A stretch of 64,000 nt of DNA, taken from Cognataquiflexum gelatinilyticum. Its GTDB lineage: Bacteria; Bacteroidota; Bacteroidia; Cytophagales; Cyclobacteriaceae. This document shows, piece after piece, positions 61,514 through 64,000 of this stretch (its first letter is position 1; each line of letters starts with the position of its first letter). Below the pieces are notes generated by a model that saw only the letters and a program-made list of their open reading frames with translations, was not told the origin of the DNA and did not search any database. A program made the position numbers and the translations under genes. The stretch lies in contig NZ_JANAEZ010000006.1 of the NCBI RefSeq assembly GCF_024813435.1, positions 186,001 through 250,000 on the forward strand, in the 5' to 3' direction.

Positions 61514-62428
61514 ATGAACCCTATTTCCCAAGATAAGATCGCTGTCATCATCATTAATTGGAATGGCTATGCTTTGACAAAGGCATGTTTGGAATCTTTA
61601 CGAAAAGTAACCTACAACCATTTCGTTTCAATTTTGGTCGATAACGGGTCTGAAGATGGTTCTGGTAAAAAACTGAAAGAAGAATTCCCTGAAATTCAAC
61701 TTTTGCAAAGTCATCAAAACCTTGGGTTTACCGGAGGAAACAATCTTGGTATACAGTGGGCATTGGATCATTCTTTTGAATATGTGCTTTTGCTGAATAA
61801 CGACACAGTCGTCGAGCCTGATTTTTTTCAGCCTTTGGTTTCTTTTTTGGATCAGAATCTTGACTATGGAGCGGCCCAACCAAAGATCATGTTTGAAAAG
61901 GAGCGGGACAAAATCTGGAATGCCGGAGGGGGATATTTCAAATGGCTAGGCATGAGTTGGTCAGTAGGGATAGGAAAAGAAGACCAGGGACAATTTGATA
62001 AGGAAATGGACACGCCCTGGATCACAGGCTGTGCTATGCTGGTCAGGTCTGCTGTGATACATAAGTCAGGAATGTTGGATGACAGGTTTTTTGCTTACTA
62101 TGAAGATGTGGAATGGTCACTGAGGATTCAAAAAAATGGATATAAACTGAGGTTTATTCCCAAATCCAAAATTTATCATGTTGCAGGGGGATCTTCAAAA
62201 AATGTCAAAACCAAGGAAGGAGTCGTTCCACCCATAATTCATTTTTATAGGACGAGAAACCATCTGTTTTTAATCCGAAAACATGCAAATCCACTCTCCT
62301 TTGTATTAAGTTTGCTATACCAAACCGCAAAAAACGCTGCTTTCATTATTTACCTGGCTTTTAACGGGAGGTTTCAAAAAGTAAAAGCAATTTTAAAAGG
62401 ACATTTTGAAGGCCTTTTTGCCAAATGA
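61514..62428 (+). CDS. Family 2 glycosyltransferase (rhamnosyltransferase-like)
   Basis: A 304-residue GT-A enzyme: start VIIINWNGYALTKACLESL, nucleotide-binding LVDNGSEDGSG, metal-site segment LLLNNDTVVEPDF, and the acceptor/catalytic region CAMLVRSAVIHKSGMLDDRFFAYYEDVEWSLRIQ. The Asp-containing ends resemble polymer-backbone rhamnosyl or mannosyl transferases, though donor cannot be read off. An upstream in-frame TTG (61493) is less likely than ATG 61514. The methyltransferase ATG lies 10 nt downstream. Confidence 0.93.
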   Translation: MNPISQDKIAVIIINWNGYALTKACLESLRKVTYNHFVSILVDNGSEDGSGKKLKEEFPEIQLLQSHQNLGFTGGNNLGIQWALDHSFEYVLLLNNDTVVEPDFFQPLVSFLDQNLDYGAAQPKIMFEKERDKIWNAGGGYFKWLGMSWSVGIGKEDQGQFDKEMDTPWITGCAMLVRSAVIHKSGMLDDRFFAYYEDVEWSLRIQKNGYKLRFIPKSKIYHVAGGSSKNVKTKEGVVPPIIHFYRTRNHLFLIRKHANPLSFVLSLLYQTAKNAAFIIYLAFNGRFQKVKAILKGHFEGLFAK

Positions 62429-62438
62429 AATTCAATTG

Positions 62439-63347
62439 ATGAACAGTTCTGACACGCAAATTTACCCTGATATTGAAGCATATTCCAAAGAAATCGGTTT
62501 GAGTACTGAGGTTTTGGAGAAAGCTTTCAAACTTGAAAACCACTACCACAAATTGTTGGTAAGTGAAAAAGATCCTACCAAGAGGGAAGCTTTGTACGAT
62601 GAATTCTATTCCAATCTTTTGCAGTTTTATGGAAGAACAGCGAAAGAAGATGATTCCCTTGAAAACAGGATTGCGACAAAAGACCCGCAGGTAACCCTCT
62701 TCGAAAAAGAGCTGAGGGAGAAATCCATCATTGATTTTGGCTGTGGCGAGGGATATTTTCTGATGAATATCCAAAAGAAAATTCCTTATAAGAAACTGAC
62801 AGGTGTCGATGTTTTTATTCCCGAAACTCTTCTTCAGCATCCCCATATTCAATTTATACCATCAGGCATCATCAATTTTTCGACCGAAGAAAAATTTGAA
62901 TTGGCTTTTTCTGATAATGTCATTGAACACCTTTCACCCTTTGACCTAATGGACCACCTTCGGTCTGTTTATGAGAGTTTGGTACCGGGAGGAAAATTCA
63001 TCCTTGTCATGCCAAACAGGCTTTTTGGACCAATGGATGTGACTCGCATTTTGGACAATTCCAGTTCGGGAAAAGTCAAAGCACAGGGCGGACATCTCAA
63101 CGAGTCTACTTACCATGAAATGGTCAGCGCCCTGACAAAGACTGGGTTTACTAATTTTGAAACAGTGCTCCCAATTCCGAAATTCAAATACACCGTTTTC
63201 AAAAACAACCGAATCAAACCTGACTGGATCATAAGCATTGAGCAAAGTAAATTTTTATTGAATATATTCAGGGGGATAAAAGTCAATGGAAGATGCCCGG
63301 TGAGGTTTACCGTGACTTTGATCTGTCAAAAGCCTGAACTGCATTGA
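62439..63347 (+). CDS. SAM-dependent methyltransferase of the polysaccharide locus
   Basis: A 302-residue protein with a helical N-terminus (residues 1-90) and a class I methyltransferase domain: SIIDFGCGEGYFLMNIQ, LAFSDNVIEHLSPFDLMDHLRSV, VPGGKFILVMPNR. It probably methylates a sugar of the surface polymer, a guess from position. Its TGA overlaps the TTG start of the next gene (TTGA). Confidence 0.9.
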   Translation: MNSSDTQIYPDIEAYSKEIGLSTEVLEKAFKLENHYHKLLVSEKDPTKREALYDEFYSNLLQFYGRTAKEDDSLENRIATKDPQVTLFEKELREKSIIDFGCGEGYFLMNIQKKIPYKKLTGVDVFIPETLLQHPHIQFIPSGIINFSTEEKFELAFSDNVIEHLSPFDLMDHLRSVYESLVPGGKFILVMPNRLFGPMDVTRILDNSSSGKVKAQGGHLNESTYHEMVSALTKTGFTNFETVLPIPKFKYTVFKNNRIKPDWIISIEQSKFLLNIFRGIKVNGRCPVRFTVTLICQKPELH

Positions 63348-64000
63348 TCGCTCAGATACTCTTTATTTTAGCCCTTTTGGGTTATGCCCCACTCCTCTAT
63401 TATACATTGAAGGCAATGGTCTTCAAAGGGAAATGGGAGTATGTGGTGTTTTTTCTGGCGGCGTACCTTCCTTTTCACATTACATTTTTGAGTATTGTAT
63501 TTCAAGCGACTAGTTCTGCCATACCGGTTACATTTTTTCAATTAGCCAAAGACCTAATGGTTATACTCTCTGTTTTGGTTTTTGTGTTTTACCAAAGAAA
63601 AATATTTGAATATCCGTTTCGCCTTCATTTCGTGGATTGGCTGGTTTTAAGCTTTATTGGATTGGCATTTTTATTTCTTCTTTTGCCTTTGGGAGATACT
63701 ACGATCGTCAATAAGGCTCTATATTTCAAAAATCTACTAATTCCTGCGATGGTCTATTTTATAGGAAGAAATACGGTTTTTGAGGACTTAGAAGTTAGAA
63801 GGCTGTTTCAGGTAATTTTTGTAATTGCTGTTTCTGCCTTTTCGGTAAACATTTTGGAAGGCCTCCTCAACACCCACCTCCAAAATTATACCGGTTACGC
63901 ACTTTTCAATCAGGTCGTCAATAACATGGAACCCTCCGGGAATTTTGGGCTCTCCTGGACATTTGAAACACAGGCAGTCACAAAACGTTTTGCCTCATTC
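63344..64000 (+). CDS. O-antigen ligase/polymerase-like membrane protein, cut by window edge
   Basis: The frame begins TTG at 63344, overlapping the methyltransferase stop (TTGA), and stays open for 219 codons to the right edge. The product is highly hydrophobic with several TM segments (ILFILALLGYAPLLYYTLKAM, VIFVIAVSAFSVNILEGLL) in the style of Wzy/O-antigen ligase proteins, with a polar loop (FIGRNTVFEDLEVRRLF). The C-terminal half lies outside the window. A later internal Met cannot be excluded as the true start, but the TTGA coupling favours TTG. Confidence 0.75.
   Translation, partial: MIAQILFILALLGYAPLLYYTLKAMVFKGKWEYVVFFLAAYLPFHITFLSIVFQATSSAIPVTFFQLAKDLMVILSVLVFVFYQRKIFEYPFRLHFVDWLVLSFIGLAFLFLLLPLGDTTIVNKALYFKNLLIPAMVYFIGRNTVFEDLEVRRLFQVIFVIAVSAFSVNILEGLLNTHLQNYTGYALFNQVVNNMEPSGNFGLSWTFETQAVTKRFASF

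Overview
The window reads as a chromosome segment of a Bacteroidota bacterium, most likely order Cytophagales, family Cyclobacteriaceae. Evidence seen in the sequence: type IX secretion proteins (PorP/SprF, two proteins with CHU_C gliding-type C-termini, GldB), many lipoproteins with a Cys lipobox, a DUF3127 protein, an ECF sigma gene with a tiny partner, and several -7 boxes of the Bacteroidota type TAnnTTTG. The family-level placement is inference from protein style only. No tRNA, rRNA, CRISPR array, transposase or phage gene was seen.

Layout. 1-1830 holds the N-terminal 610 codons of an outer-membrane beta-barrel receptor. 2087-4713 carries two divergent TIG-domain lipoproteins. 4929-8265 has aspS and an M23 peptidase. 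8634-16814 is a four-gene type IX secretion cassette read leftward: a 169-aa unknown protein, a 1432-aa adhesin, PorP/SprF, and an OmpA protein with two OmpA domains. 17059-24971 has a 43-aa small protein, an aldehyde dehydrogenase overlapping a P1 peptidase, a four-cysteine FeS photolyase behind a SprB-repeat surface protein, and lysA. 25132-28768 is a histidine kinase, response regulator and metal-motif beta-propeller lipoprotein. 28793-30584 is rich in degenerate short repeats that sit against stop codons of rlmH, a fasciclin gene and a YcxB-like gene. 31270-34645 has a small membrane protein, a Fur regulator and a large zinc metalloprotease.

34770-38776 is a compact secondary-metabolite locus: FAD oxidoreductase, UbiA-type prenyltransferase, type III polyketide synthase and methyltransferase. 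38819-49172 is mixed housekeeping and small unknowns: MscS, lipoproteins, a membrane-anchored MutS-like ATPase, a 50-aa stress-type membrane peptide behind a sigma-54-like site, purK-purE, DUF3127, an ECF sigma factor with a 77-aa partner, TfoX-like and an esterase. 49173-52867 is a tightly packed nth-asnB-glycosyltransferase unit that overlaps gldB tail to tail. 54066-64000 has a two-domain fasciclin lipoprotein, then a surface polysaccharide locus: radical SAM/SPASM protein, SLBB export protein, Wzz-like protein, flippase, GT2, methyltransferase, and the start of an O-antigen ligase-like protein that runs off the right edge.

The strongest candidates for something undescribed are the type III PKS/UbiA/FAD/methyltransferase locus, the His-rich and CDCC-bearing propeller lipoprotein with its own two-component system, the unknown leader of the type IX cassette, and the stop-codon-abutting degenerate repeats. 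All functional statements rest on motif recognition by eye; no database search was run.
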